From assembly GCA_044221555.1 (NCBI GenBank), contig JBGAOY010000001.1, positions 620,001-684,000 on the forward strand: a stretch of 64,000 nt of DNA, given 5' to 3'. Position 1 is the stretch's first letter; each line of letters starts with the position of its first letter. The notes under the pieces are model-generated. The model saw only the letters and a list, made by a program, of their open reading frames with translations. It searched no databases and had not been told where the DNA came from. A program made the translations under genes and the position numbers. This document shows, piece by piece, positions 1 to 8,070 of the stretch. The stretch is from JAEUJM01 sp044221555 (lineage in GTDB: Bacteria; Actinomycetota; Acidimicrobiia; Acidimicrobiales; DATDAH01).

Positions 1-515
1 GCGTCGAGCAGGTCGCGGACGCCTGCACCGGTCTTGGCACTGATGGGCAGGATCTCCTCGGCCGGCAGGCCGAGCACCTTCTCGATCTCCTCCGCATAGC
101 GCTCGGGCTCGGCCGCCGGCAGGTCGATCTTGTTGAGGGCGGCCACGATCTCGAGGTCGCCCTCGAGGGCCAGGTAGCAGTTGGCCAGCGTCTGGGCCTC
201 GATCCCCTGTGCGGCGTCGACCAGCAGGATGACGCCCTCACACGCCGCCAGCGAGCGGCTCACCTCGTACCCGAAGTCGACGTGGCCCGGGGTGTCGATG
301 AGGTTGAGGACGTAGTCGCCGTACTGGAGGCGCACGCTCTGGAGCTTGATGGTGATGCCACGCTCGCGCTCGAGGTCCATCGAATCGAGGTATTGCGCCC
401 GCATGTCGCGGGCCTCCACCGCGCCACAGATCTCGAGCATCCGGTCCGCGAGGGTGCTCTTGCCGTGGTCGATGTGGGCGATGATGGCGATGTTGCGAAG
501 GCGCGACTGATCCAT
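1..515 (-). CDS. lepA: Elongation factor 4 (LepA), N-terminal part, cut by window edge
   Basis: Translational GTPase that binds ribosomes and promotes back-translocation or relieves stalled elongation. About 171 N-terminal residues are visible, starting at an ATG at 515 and running off the left edge of the window. The G1 motif HIDHGKST, the switch region ERERGITIK, G3 DTPGHVDF followed by GYEVSRSLAACEG, and G4 NKID can all be read; the stretch after G3 is typical of LepA rather than EF-G or EF-Tu. The gene is divergent from rpsT, with a 285-bp gap holding imperfect repeats. The C-terminal domains cannot be judged. Confidence 0.93.
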   Translation of the reverse strand, partial: MDQSRLRNIAIIAHIDHGKSTLADRMLEICGAVEARDMRAQYLDSMDLERERGITIKLQSVRLQYGDYVLNLIDTPGHVDFGYEVSRSLAACEGVILLVDAAQGIEAQTLANCYLALEGDLEIVAALNKIDLPAAEPERYAEEIEKVLGLPAEEILPISAKTGAGVRDLLD

Positions 516-548
516 GGGCGATCGGGACGCTAGCCCTTCTGCCTTCGA

Positions 549-693
549 CCTCCTCCGTCGGACCGCCTTCGGCATCCGGCCCGATGCACCGGTGCGCCGC
601 GCCGCTCTGCCCTGCTGGCCTCGTCCTCCTTCGTCGGACTGCCTGCGGCATCCCGTTCGTGGGCACCGCTGCTCCACTCCGCTCCGCGGCCTC
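549..693. repeat. Two imperfect copies of a dispersed intergenic repeat
   Basis: The lepA-rpsT gap holds a partial copy at 549-579 and a full 70-bp copy at 624-693. The second copy aligns without gaps to 63846-63915 at the other end of the window, with about four fifths of positions identical; both contain TCCTCCTTCGTCGGA and GCTGCTCC-CTCCGCT. The element lies in DNA between genes, next to divergent starts in both cases. Its nature is unknown: it may be a decayed mobile repeat or a regulatory or structural element. Confidence 0.55.
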
Positions 694-800
694 TCGTGCA
701 GCGAACGTGCTTGGGCGCGGGTCACGCCGCTATCCTGATCCGGCTCTCCCGTCGGGCCACCCCGGGCCCCGGTCGTCGCTCCAACCAGAGGAAACCCCCC

Positions 801-1070
801 GTGGCCAACATCGCCAGCCAGATCAAGCGCAACAAGCAGAACGAGAAGCGACGCATCCGCAACAAGGGCGTGCGCTCGGAACTGCGCACGCGTGTGAAGG
901 CCGCCGAGGCCGCCGCCGTCGAGGGCGCCGACGATCTCGACGAGGCCACCCGCCTGGCCATGAAGCGCATCGACAAGGCCGCAGCCAAGGGCGTCATCCA
1001 CAAGAACGAGGCGTCGCGCCGCAAGTCCCGCCTGGCCAAGCGCCTCGCGAAGTCCACCGCCGACGCCTAG
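801..1070 (+). CDS. rpsT: 30S ribosomal protein S20
   Basis: Small basic protein of 89 residues that binds 16S rRNA in the 30S subunit. The start is a GTG at 801, preceded by AGAGGAAA at 787-794 with good spacing. The sequence begins MANIASQIKRNKQNEKRR and is rich in Lys, Arg and Ala throughout, including KRIDKAAAKGVIHKNEASRRKSRL in two helical stretches, as expected for S20. A possible -10 hexamer, TATCCT, lies at 731-736, but no convincing -35 is seen. It converges with holA, and its position between holA and lepA is common in bacteria. Confidence 0.95.
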   Translation: MANIASQIKRNKQNEKRRIRNKGVRSELRTRVKAAEAAAVEGADDLDEATRLAMKRIDKAAAKGVIHKNEASRRKSRLAKRLAKSTADA

Positions 1071-1117
1071 CGGCCCGTCCCGGCGCCCCACCCGCGCGCC
1101 GCACCCGCGCCGCTCGC

Positions 1118-2128
1118 TCAGCGGCGGCTGAGGCTCGCGAGCCGTGCCACCAGCACCTCCATCACCAGCTCGGGGGGCCACGCCTTGGCCCCCCGAAGAT
1201 CGAGGTCGGCCTGGCCCAGCAGGCGCAGGGCCCGGCGCAGGCGGTCCGTGCCCAGCTTGCGGCCCTGCTCGAGCGCCTTCTTGGCGGGGTACGTCGAGCC
1301 TTTCATCCCCAAGAGCTCGGCCGCGGCCTTCTCGCTCCGGGCGGCAGCCCCGTCTAGGCGCACCATCCGGGCGTAGTGCCCGTGCAGGCTGCCCATCACC
1401 TGCAACGGGTGCTTGTCGCCCGCGCCGAGGATGCGGTGCAACCGGTCGAGGGCGAGCGGGATCTTGCCCTGGTCGATGGCATCGGTGAGCTCCCACGGGG
1501 GCACCGAGCCGGCTTCCCCCAGGTAGGGCTCGACGTCGTCGACGCTGAGGCGCGCGCCCGGCCCGAAGGCCGCTTCGAGCGTGTCGAGCAGGCCGGCGAG
1601 ACGATCGACGTCGTCGGCCAGCCGGGCCACCACCGCCGAGCGGGCGTCGCGATCCAACACCACGCCGGCGGCCCCGAGATGCGCGTCGAGGAACGTCTTG
1701 CGCTCGGCGGGTCGGGCCAAGGTGGTGTTGGTGACCACTCCCCCGGCCTGGGCGATGGCCTCCGTGAGCTTCTTCGGGACCGCGGGCAGCCGGGCCCCCT
1801 TGTCCCCCATGGCCGGCTCCCAGGCCAGCACCAGGGACGTGGTGGGCGAGGGGTCGCCGAGGTACGTCAGGAGCGGGCCGAGGTCGGCCACCTTGGCGAA
1901 CCGGGCCAGGTTGCGCATCACCACGATGCGGCGATCGGTGAGGAACGGGAGCGTCTGCGCGGCGTCGACGGCAACCGCGAGCTCATAGTCGTCGCCGGCG
2001 TACTCGTCGACCAGCAGGGTCCGGTCGCCGTCGCCCACCAACGCCGCAACCGCCCGGCGCACCTCGTCGGCCAGCAGCACGGGGTCGTCCCCCCGGATGA
2101 GCTGCAGGTCGGGCTCGGCCGCCATCAC
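1118..2128 (-). CDS. holA: DNA polymerase III subunit delta
   Basis: Clamp-loader delta subunit, which opens the beta clamp during replication; 336 residues. The N-terminus reads LQLIRGDDPVLLADEVRRAV, and the RRIVVMRNLARF segment and the helical C-terminal collar (HPLQVMGSLHGHYARMVRL, then RLLGQADLDLRGAKAWPPELVMEVLVARLA) fit HolA. The start ATG at 2128 overlaps the stop of the upstream folP-like gene in an ATGA arrangement, so the two are probably translationally coupled. It ends 47 bp from rpsT, which converges on it. Confidence 0.9.
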   Translation of the reverse strand: MMAAEPDLQLIRGDDPVLLADEVRRAVAALVGDGDRTLLVDEYAGDDYELAVAVDAAQTLPFLTDRRIVVMRNLARFAKVADLGPLLTYLGDPSPTTSLVLAWEPAMGDKGARLPAVPKKLTEAIAQAGGVVTNTTLARPAERKTFLDAHLGAAGVVLDRDARSAVVARLADDVDRLAGLLDTLEAAFGPGARLSVDDVEPYLGEAGSVPPWELTDAIDQGKIPLALDRLHRILGAGDKHPLQVMGSLHGHYARMVRLDGAAARSEKAAAELLGMKGSTYPAKKALEQGRKLGTDRLRRALRLLGQADLDLRGAKAWPPELVMEVLVARLASLSRR

Positions 2129-2991
2129 GTGACCACCGCGGGGCCCGCGTCCCGGGCGAGGTCGCGGGCGGCCAGGATCGCGGCCATCACGTCGGCCACC
2201 CGGCGCGACCCCTTCACGTCATGGGCGCGGAGGATCCGGCAGCCGAGGCCGATGCCGAGGGCGTGGGCAGCCAGGGTGGCCTCGGTGCGATCCGTCACCT
2301 CGGTGCCGACCAGCGCCCCGAGGAACCGCTTGTTCGACGCCGACAGGAACACCGGGTACCCCAGCGCCACCAGTGCGTCCGAGGCCCGCAGCAACTCGAG
2401 CGACTGCGGCTCGGTCTTGCCCAGATCGAGCCCGGCGTCGACCATGATCCGCTCCGCGGGGATGCCCGCGGCACGGGCCGCCTCGGCCCGCTCGGCGAGG
2501 AAGGCGCAGACATCGGGCACCAGGTCGCGGTACGTGGGTTCGGGATCCGGTACCCGCGGTGCCAAGCGGATGTGGGTAGCCACCACCGACGCACCGGCAG
2601 CTGAGGCGGCCGCCAGGTAGTCGGGGTCGGCGAACCCGCTGATGTCGTTGCCCACCACGGCACCCGCGGCGAACGCGGCACGGGCGACCGACGCCCGCCA
2701 CGTGTCCACCGACACGGGCAGGTCGAACCGCTGCACGAGGGCCTCGATCGCCGGGAGCACGCGATCGAGCTCCTCCTGCTCGGTCACCTCGGGTCCCGGG
2801 CCCGCCTTCACCCCACCCACGTCGAGGAAGTCGGCGCCGTCGGCCACGAGCCGGTCGGCCTTGGCCAGGAAGGCATCGAAGTCCCAGTAGTCGCCCTGGT
2901 CGAAGAACGAGTCGGGGGTGCGGTTGAGGATGCCCATGACGAGGGCCCGGTGACCGATGTCGAATCGGTGGGGTCCGAGGGCCACGTGCAC
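2125..2991 (-). CDS. Dihydropteroate synthase-family protein, FolP2-like
   Basis: TIM-barrel protein of the dihydropteroate synthase (DHPS) family, 288 residues, GTG start. The family motif MGILNRTPDSFF is present. Positions that define active DHPS are changed: DVGGVKAGPG replaces the usual D-GGESTRPG, DAGLDLGKT replaces D-PGIGFGKT, and SASNKRFLG replaces SRKRFIG. These changes match my recollection of the actinobacterial FolP2 paralogue, which lacks classical DHPS activity. No folB, folE or folK lies nearby. It follows comEC by 11 bp and overlaps holA, so it is likely transcribed with the comEA-comEC-holA series. The family is secure; the reaction is unknown. Confidence 0.8.
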   Translation of the reverse strand: MHVALGPHRFDIGHRALVMGILNRTPDSFFDQGDYWDFDAFLAKADRLVADGADFLDVGGVKAGPGPEVTEQEELDRVLPAIEALVQRFDLPVSVDTWRASVARAAFAAGAVVGNDISGFADPDYLAAASAAGASVVATHIRLAPRVPDPEPTYRDLVPDVCAFLAERAEAARAAGIPAERIMVDAGLDLGKTEPQSLELLRASDALVALGYPVFLSASNKRFLGALVGTEVTDRTEATLAAHALGIGLGCRILRAHDVKGSRRVADVMAAILAARDLARDAGPAVVT

Positions 2992-3002
2992 GTCGGCCGA
3001 CG

Positions 3003-4775
3003 CTACACCGACCCCCCGGCCGCGCCCGAGGCGGGCTCGACCTCGAGGTCGATCTGGTCATCCGACACCGTGAATCGCGCCACGAGCGCACCCAACCGGA
3101 GGCTCGATCCCGAGGCGGGCGCACGGGCGCCGGTGATCCCGGCGTCACGGGGGGCGAACACCGTCATCCCCCCGTACCGACGGGAGAGGTCGGCCACCAC
3201 GGTGTGCAGCCCGCCGGCCGCCGAGCGAACGACCAGCACGTCGATCCGGACGACGCCCCGCGTGCGCAATCCTGCGAGGAGGTCGTCCTCGCGCACCCGG
3301 CCATCGATCGACACCACTGCCCGACCCTCCGAGCGCCACAGCTCCGCACCGGCACCGAGCGACTCGTGCGCCGGCACCGGCCCCCATCGCAACTGCATCG
3401 CGGGGACCGTGAGCACAACCAGCAGCGCCGCGAACGCGGCACGTGCGAGGGCGGTACGACCTCGGAGCCGGAGCACCGCGGCCAGACCCCCGGTGACCAG
3501 GCACAGCGCCAACGCGACGAGCCCCAGCTGCCCGATCGGCAGCGACACCGCGAGCCGCGCCACACCGGCCACCCATCCCACGAGCACACGCGTGGGCAGG
3601 TGGAGCGGGCCGGCACCGGCGGGCACCACGCCGGCGACCAGCCCTGCCGTGAGCCCCCAGGTGGTGACGGGGCCGGCCGCCGGCGCGGCCAGCAGGTTGG
3701 CCGGTAGGCCGGCCACCGGAACGCCCCCGAAGACGGCGACCAGGATGGGAGCCACCCCCACCTGAGCGGCCAGCGACACTGCCAACGGCAGTCGCAGCAC
3801 CTCGGGACCCGGCAGCAACCCGCGCAGTCGTGGGGCCAACACGACGATGCCGAGGCACGCCGCCACCGACAGCTGGAACCCGACCGCTCCCACCAGCAGT
3901 GGGTCGAGGAGGACGAGGGCGGCCACGGCCAGCGCCAGAACCCGGACGCTCGAGGCCTCGCGACCCCAGGAGGCCGCCACCGCGGCGATGCCGGCCATCG
4001 TCGTGGCCCGCAGCACGGATGGCTCGAACCGGGTGAGCAGCGCGAAGAACGCCAGCGCGGCGACGGTGGCGCCGAGACGCCCACGCAGGCCGAGACGCCG
4101 CAACAGCGGGTCGAGCAGGGCCAGCACGAAGGCCACGTTCTGACCCGACACCGCGAGCAGGTGGGTGAGGCCGGCCCCGCGGAAGTCGTCGGTGACGAGT
4201 GCCGAGCGGCCGCGGTCGTCGCCCAGCACGAAGCCGGCGAACAGCGCCCGGGTGTCCTCCGGCAAGCCAGAGGCGCCCGTCACCAGGGTGTGCCTGAGTC
4301 CGTTGGCGAGGCGAACCACAGGCCCGCCCGGGTCCCACGCCGACACCCGCTCGACCTCGAGGCGGCCGGACACGTGCCGTGCGGTCAACCACGGCCTCCG
4401 TTCGGGCACGGGGGCCAGCCGACCGTCGACCAGGATCCGTTCGCCGCTGGAGCGGTCGACCAACATGCCCGCCGCCGCCCCACGGGCCCACGCCTCGACA
4501 TGTCGGCGCCCCACGCGCACCTCGACCCGCTGGCCCGAGGCGACGGGCGCGGGGTCGGTGAGGAGGGTCACCCAGCCGCTGAAGGGTGCCTCGACCGGCG
4601 GTTCGAGACCCCGCAGCGCGGCGGCCCCGAGCCCTGACCCGAGCACGAAGCCCACCAGCACGACCACCGCGGGACGCCGTGCGACCACCGCAAGCGCGAC
4701 TGCCGCCACCAGCGCCGGCTTCGCCACCGGGACGGCCAACGTCGCGCCTGCCCACACCGTCGCCGCCAGGGCCAC
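3003..4775 (-). CDS. comEC: ComEC/Rec2-type DNA internalisation protein
   Basis: Polytopic membrane channel for uptake of single-stranded DNA. From the GTG at 4775 it has about 590 residues. An N-terminal hydrophobic region is followed by a soluble domain (RVEVRVGRRHVEAWARG) and the competence domain, marked by THLLAVSGQNVAFVLALLDPLL, with about nine further membrane helices. The C-terminus keeps only about 120 residues where many ComECs carry a metallo-beta-lactamase domain, and no HxHxDH metal motif is present. The start is uncertain: a GTG at 4862 would also fit but would overlap the divergent gene at 4833. Downstream of comEA, as usual. Confidence 0.87.
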   Translation of the reverse strand: MALAATVWAGATLAVPVAKPALVAAVALAVVARRPAVVVLVGFVLGSGLGAAALRGLEPPVEAPFSGWVTLLTDPAPVASGQRVEVRVGRRHVEAWARGAAAGMLVDRSSGERILVDGRLAPVPERRPWLTARHVSGRLEVERVSAWDPGGPVVRLANGLRHTLVTGASGLPEDTRALFAGFVLGDDRGRSALVTDDFRGAGLTHLLAVSGQNVAFVLALLDPLLRRLGLRGRLGATVAALAFFALLTRFEPSVLRATTMAGIAAVAASWGREASSVRVLALAVAALVLLDPLLVGAVGFQLSVAACLGIVVLAPRLRGLLPGPEVLRLPLAVSLAAQVGVAPILVAVFGGVPVAGLPANLLAAPAAGPVTTWGLTAGLVAGVVPAGAGPLHLPTRVLVGWVAGVARLAVSLPIGQLGLVALALCLVTGGLAAVLRLRGRTALARAAFAALLVVLTVPAMQLRWGPVPAHESLGAGAELWRSEGRAVVSIDGRVREDDLLAGLRTRGVVRIDVLVVRSAAGGLHTVVADLSRRYGGMTVFAPRDAGITGARAPASGSSLRLGALVARFTVSDDQIDLEVEPASGAAGGSV

Positions 4776-4832
4776 CGCCCCAACGTCGGACAGTCCGGCC
4801 GTGCCGGAACGGCGCCGCCTACCATCGACGCG

Positions 4833-5282
4833 GTGAGGTCGACTCGGGAAGGCGCCACCCACGGGCGGCCCGAGGGCGCTGTCGTGCGGCCCGGCCAGAT
4901 CCGGCGTCTGGGTCCCGTCGTCGCCCTGGTGATCCCCGCCGTCCTGCTCGTCGTCGCCGCGCTCACGTTCTTCGCCTACCCCTGCGACGGCACCGCGTGC
5001 GTCAAGCCGTCGCTGCTGTCGTACCTGCTCGTGCTGCTGGCCGCCCCCACCGCCTTGATCGCCGGATTGCCGTGGTTCCTCCATCCCGTGAACCTGGCCA
5101 TCGCCATCGGCACGAGCGTGCTCCTGTGGCTGGGGCTGGGCCAGTGGGCCGCGCGGCGCGCCACCGAGGACGTCGACGCCACCTGGGCGACCTACGCCGG
5201 CGAGCTCGCCTTCATGCTGGCCGGCGTGTGGGGCGGCATCGTGGTCGGCCTCCTGGTCGTCGGCCTCTGGCTGTCCCACTGA
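4833..5282 (+). CDS. Hypothetical four-helix membrane protein
   Basis: A 149-residue protein not assigned to a family. After a hydrophilic N-terminus it has about four predicted membrane segments: LGPVVALVIPAVLLVVAAL, LLSYLLVLLAAPTALIAGL, NLAIAIGTSVLLWLGLG and AFMLAGVWGGIVVGLLVVGL. The loop after the first helix has two cysteines (YPCDGTACVK) that could form a disulfide. It is the only plus-strand gene between comEC and comEA, and its GTG start lies close to the likely comEC start, so a shared divergent promoter region is probable. It ends 9 bp before the end of comEA (convergent). Confidence 0.7.
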   Translation: MRSTREGATHGRPEGAVVRPGQIRRLGPVVALVIPAVLLVVAALTFFAYPCDGTACVKPSLLSYLLVLLAAPTALIAGLPWFLHPVNLAIAIGTSVLLWLGLGQWAARRATEDVDATWATYAGELAFMLAGVWGGIVVGLLVVGLWLSH

Positions 5283-5291
5283 CCGGCCGGA

Positions 5292-6029
5292 TCACACCGC
5301 GACGTGGTCACGGAGCTCGGCCAGCTTGGCATCGCCGATGCCGCGCACGTCGAGAAGCTCGTCGACCGAGGCGAACGGACCGTTCTGGGTGCGGTGGTCG
5401 ATGATGGCCTGGGCCGTCGCCGGGCCCACCCCGGGCAGGGTGTCGAGCTCCTCGAGCGAGGCGGTGTTGATGTTCACGGGCCCGCTCTGCCCCACGCCAC
5501 CGCCGGTAGCGCCGGTAGCGCCGGGAGCGCCGGTAGCGCCCGGCGCGCCGGCCGGCTGGCCACCCACGGCGATGGTCGGCACCTGCTGGCCGACCGCGGG
5601 AACGAAGATGCGCTCGCCGTCGCTGACCGGCGCCGCCAGGTTCACCCGCGCCCGATCCGCCCGTGGTGTCAGGCCCCCGGCGGCGTCGATCGCATCGACG
5701 ATGCGGGCACCGGCGGCAACCCGGTACACGCCGGCCTGGCGCACCTCGCCCACGACGTCGACCACGAGATCGACCGCGGTCGTACTCGTGGCGGGACCGG
5801 GCGCCGCCGCCACGGTGGTCGATGCCCGTGGCAGGACCAGCTCGGGGGCCGGCGATGCCGGGCGGGGCCACAGCACCACGGCGACGGCGGCGACCGCCAC
5901 GAGCCCCACGACCGCACCGAGCAGTCGGGGGCCGGCGGTGCCGCCGGTGAGGGTCGCGACGTGGTCACGCAGCGACGGGCGGACGGGTGGACGCGTGGGC
6001 TCGAGGAACGAGTCGGCGGGCTCGGGCAA
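5292..6029 (-). CDS. comEA: ComEA-type DNA-binding competence protein
   Basis: Membrane-anchored DNA receptor that feeds DNA to ComEC; 245 residues, TTG start with GGGAG about 6 nt upstream. One membrane helix lies at about 37-55. A SLBB/soluble-ligand-binding domain (VDVVGEVRQAGVYRV) covers about 86-150, then a collagen-like GAPGATG linker at about 159-178. The C-terminal helix-hairpin-helix pair reads VNINTASLEELDTLPGVG, then RGIGDAKLAELRDHV. The linker is encoded by near-identical 9-nt repeats (5508-5550). comEC follows on the same strand, with the small membrane gene lying between on the other strand. Confidence 0.9.
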   Translation of the reverse strand: MPEPADSFLEPTRPPVRPSLRDHVATLTGGTAGPRLLGAVVGLVAVAAVAVVLWPRPASPAPELVLPRASTTVAAAPGPATSTTAVDLVVDVVGEVRQAGVYRVAAGARIVDAIDAAGGLTPRADRARVNLAAPVSDGERIFVPAVGQQVPTIAVGGQPAGAPGATGAPGATGATGGGVGQSGPVNINTASLEELDTLPGVGPATAQAIIDHRTQNGPFASVDELLDVRGIGDAKLAELRDHVAV

Positions 6030-6125
6030 GGCTGACTCCCGGTATCGGCGGTGTCGGGAGGGGAAGTGGTGGCCCGCGACCGCCCGTGGGCGGGGGCGGG
6101 GGGCGCCCGAGGCGCGAGGCCCGGC

Positions 6126-6845
6126 TCAGAACAGCTGGGCGGTGAGACGCCTACGGTACTCGGCGCTCCGAGGATCGTCAGCCCCCATCACGTCGAGCAG
6201 ATCGACGAATTGCTGACGGGCGTCGTCGTCGTCCTTGACCCGATCGAGCAGCTCGTCGAGTGTGGCGGTGATGTCGTCGGCGGGGGGCGCCCCCGTGCGG
6301 GCCATGGCCGCGATCCGCCTGGTCTCGGCCGTCTCCGGGATCCGTGCCAGCAGGGCGAGCGCCTCTTCGGCCCGCTCGTCGCCGGCCTCCTGCTCCTCGG
6401 CGACCAGCAGTTCGGCCAGTGCCAGCACGGCGGCCTCGTTCCCCGGCTCGATCTCGAGCGCCTGTCGCAGCGAGGTCTCGTCACCTGCGGCCACCAACGC
6501 CGCCACCTGCGACTCCTCGGCGGTGGGCAGCAGATCGTCCACGAAGGCCTGCACGGCGTCGCGACCCTGGGCGCCGACGAAGCTGGCGACCACCTGACCG
6601 TGATCCAGGGCGAACACCGCCGGGATGCCCTGCACCCGGAACGCCTGGGCCACCTGGGGGTTCTCGTCCACGTTCACCTTGGCCAGCACGACCTGCCCGT
6701 CAGTGGCGGCGACGACCTCCTCGATGATGGGCCCGAGTTGGTGGCAGGGCCCGCACCACGGCGCCCAGAGATCCACCACCACCGGCTGCTCGTCGGAGCG
6801 CCGGAGGACCTCCGCTTCGAACGTGGCATCGGTGACGTCGACCAT
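6126..6845 (-). CDS. Thioredoxin-domain co-chaperone (YbbN/CnoX-like)
   Basis: About 239 residues from the ATG at 6845. A thioredoxin fold occupies about 1-110 with the redox centre WCGPC at 30-34 and the cis-Pro region QGIPAVFAL. The remaining half is helical, TPR-like and rich in Glu and Ala (LRQALEIEPGNEAAVLALAELL), as in the YbbN/CnoX group that combines a thioredoxin with TPR repeats and protects substrates for chaperones. An upstream TTG at 6935 would add 30 residues unlike the family and lacks a ribosome site, so I reject it. Divergent from the phosphotransferase gene. Confidence 0.83.
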   Translation of the reverse strand: MVDVTDATFEAEVLRRSDEQPVVVDLWAPWCGPCHQLGPIIEEVVAATDGQVVLAKVNVDENPQVAQAFRVQGIPAVFALDHGQVVASFVGAQGRDAVQAFVDDLLPTAEESQVAALVAAGDETSLRQALEIEPGNEAAVLALAELLVAEEQEAGDERAEEALALLARIPETAETRRIAAMARTGAPPADDITATLDELLDRVKDDDDARQQFVDLLDVMGADDPRSAEYRRRLTAQLF

Positions 6846-6952
6846 GGGCCCTACAACGACGGGGGCGGGGTCGACATTCCCGGTAGGTTGACCGCCGACC
6901 GCGGCCGACCACGGCCGTTCGACGACAAGGGACAACGCGTGGGAGCAACCCG

Positions 6953-7990
6953 ATGAGCCACGACGTCGAGGGCATCGACGTGGAACCGGTCACGGCGTGG
7001 TTCGCCGACCACGTCCCGGAGGCCACGCCTCCCCTCAGCTTCGACCTCATCGCCGGCGGTCACTCCAACCTCACCTACCGCGTCGAGGACACCGCGGGTG
7101 GCACCTGGGTGCTGCGCCGGCCCCCGCTCGGCCAGGTGCTGGCCACCGCCCACGACATGGGCCGCGAGCACGCGGTGATGTCGGCGTTGGACCGAACCGA
7201 CGTCCCCGTGCCGGTCATGCGGGGCCTGTGCAACGACGACACCGTGAACGGCGCGCCGTTCTACGTCATGGACTTCGTCGACGGCCAGGTGGTGCGCAAC
7301 GCGGAGATCGCCCGAGGGCTCACCGAGGAGCAACGCCGGGCTGCCGGGCACTCGCTGGTGGACGTGCTGGCCCGCATCCACGCGGTCGACGTCGACGCGG
7401 TGGGGCTCGGCGACCTCGGGCGCCGCGAGGGCTACATCGCCCGCCAACTCAAGCGCTGGCACGGGCAGTGGGAGAAGTCCAAGACCCGTGACCTCCCCCT
7501 CGTGGACGAGGTGCACGCAGGCCTGGCGGCCGCGATCCCCGAGCAGGGCCGCAGCGGGATCGTGCACGGTGACTACCGCCTGGACAACTGCCTCGTCGGC
7601 GACGACGGGCGGGTCGTGGCGGTGCTGGACTGGGAGATCTGCACGCTCGGCGACCCCCTCGCCGATGCCGGGCTCCTGCTGGTCTACTGGCCCGAGCCCT
7701 CCGACGAGCACCAGATCCCACCCAACGCGCCGACCGCGATCGGCGGGTTCCCCACGCGCGCGGAGATGCTCGAGCGCTACGCGGAGGCGTCGGGTCGCGA
7801 CGTCACCCGCATCGACTACTACATGGCGTTCGGGTACTGGAAGCTGGCCTGCATCGTCGAAGGCGTGTACGCCCGCTACGTGGGCGGGGCCATGGGCCAG
7901 CGGGGCACCGGCCGTGAGTTCGATGTCTTCGCCGCCCAGGTCGACGCGCTGGCCCGGGCTGCCGCCGACGCCCTGGAACGGTCGGCCTGA
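6953..7990 (+). CDS. Phosphotransferase-family (APH-fold kinase) protein
   Basis: 345-residue protein with the aminoglycoside-phosphotransferase fold. The nucleotide-binding glycine-rich start is IAGGHSNLTYRV. The catalytic loop HGDYRLDNCL lies at about 204-213 and the metal-binding VLDWEICTLGDP at about 224-235. The overall form resembles the group related to the N-terminal domain of ACAD10, found in many actinomycetes beside fatty-acid genes, not antibiotic-resistance enzymes. The substrate is unknown. ATG start with GGAG at 6941-6944. The PAC2 gene follows closely. Confidence 0.82.
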   Translation: MSHDVEGIDVEPVTAWFADHVPEATPPLSFDLIAGGHSNLTYRVEDTAGGTWVLRRPPLGQVLATAHDMGREHAVMSALDRTDVPVPVMRGLCNDDTVNGAPFYVMDFVDGQVVRNAEIARGLTEEQRRAAGHSLVDVLARIHAVDVDAVGLGDLGRREGYIARQLKRWHGQWEKSKTRDLPLVDEVHAGLAAAIPEQGRSGIVHGDYRLDNCLVGDDGRVVAVLDWEICTLGDPLADAGLLLVYWPEPSDEHQIPPNAPTAIGGFPTRAEMLERYAEASGRDVTRIDYYMAFGYWKLACIVEGVYARYVGGAMGQRGTGREFDVFAAQVDALARAAADALERSA

Positions 7991-7992
7991 CC

Positions 7993-8070
7993 ATGACGCT
8001 CCGCGACGCCGTGCCGCTCCGCGACACCACCGCGCTCGGCGACCTCCGTCCTCCGGGACACCGACGGTGA
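7993..8070 (+). other. Possible 25-codon leader ORF overlapping the PAC2 gene
   Basis: An ATG at 7993 opens a 25-residue frame beginning MTLRDAVPLRDTTALGD and ending RPPGHRR, whose TGA overlaps the GTG start of the PAC2 gene (GTGA). Nothing proves translation. An overlapping stop is expected often by chance at GTGA starts, so support is weak on its own. It is recorded because better-supported leader ORFs precede leuS and the AAA+ gene. Confidence 0.25.

Noticed and set aside
238..666. 142-residue minus-strand ORF over lepA
   Set aside because: It lies in another frame of the clear LepA sequence and is Arg/His/Pro-rich shadow.
3003..5279. 758-residue version of ComEC starting at 5279
   Set aside because: The first 150 residues are antisense to the membrane gene at 4833-5282 and have shadow-like composition.
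6846..6935. N-terminal extension of the thioredoxin protein from a TTG at 6935
   Set aside because: No ribosome site and no family similarity; the ATG at 6845 starts directly before the thioredoxin fold.
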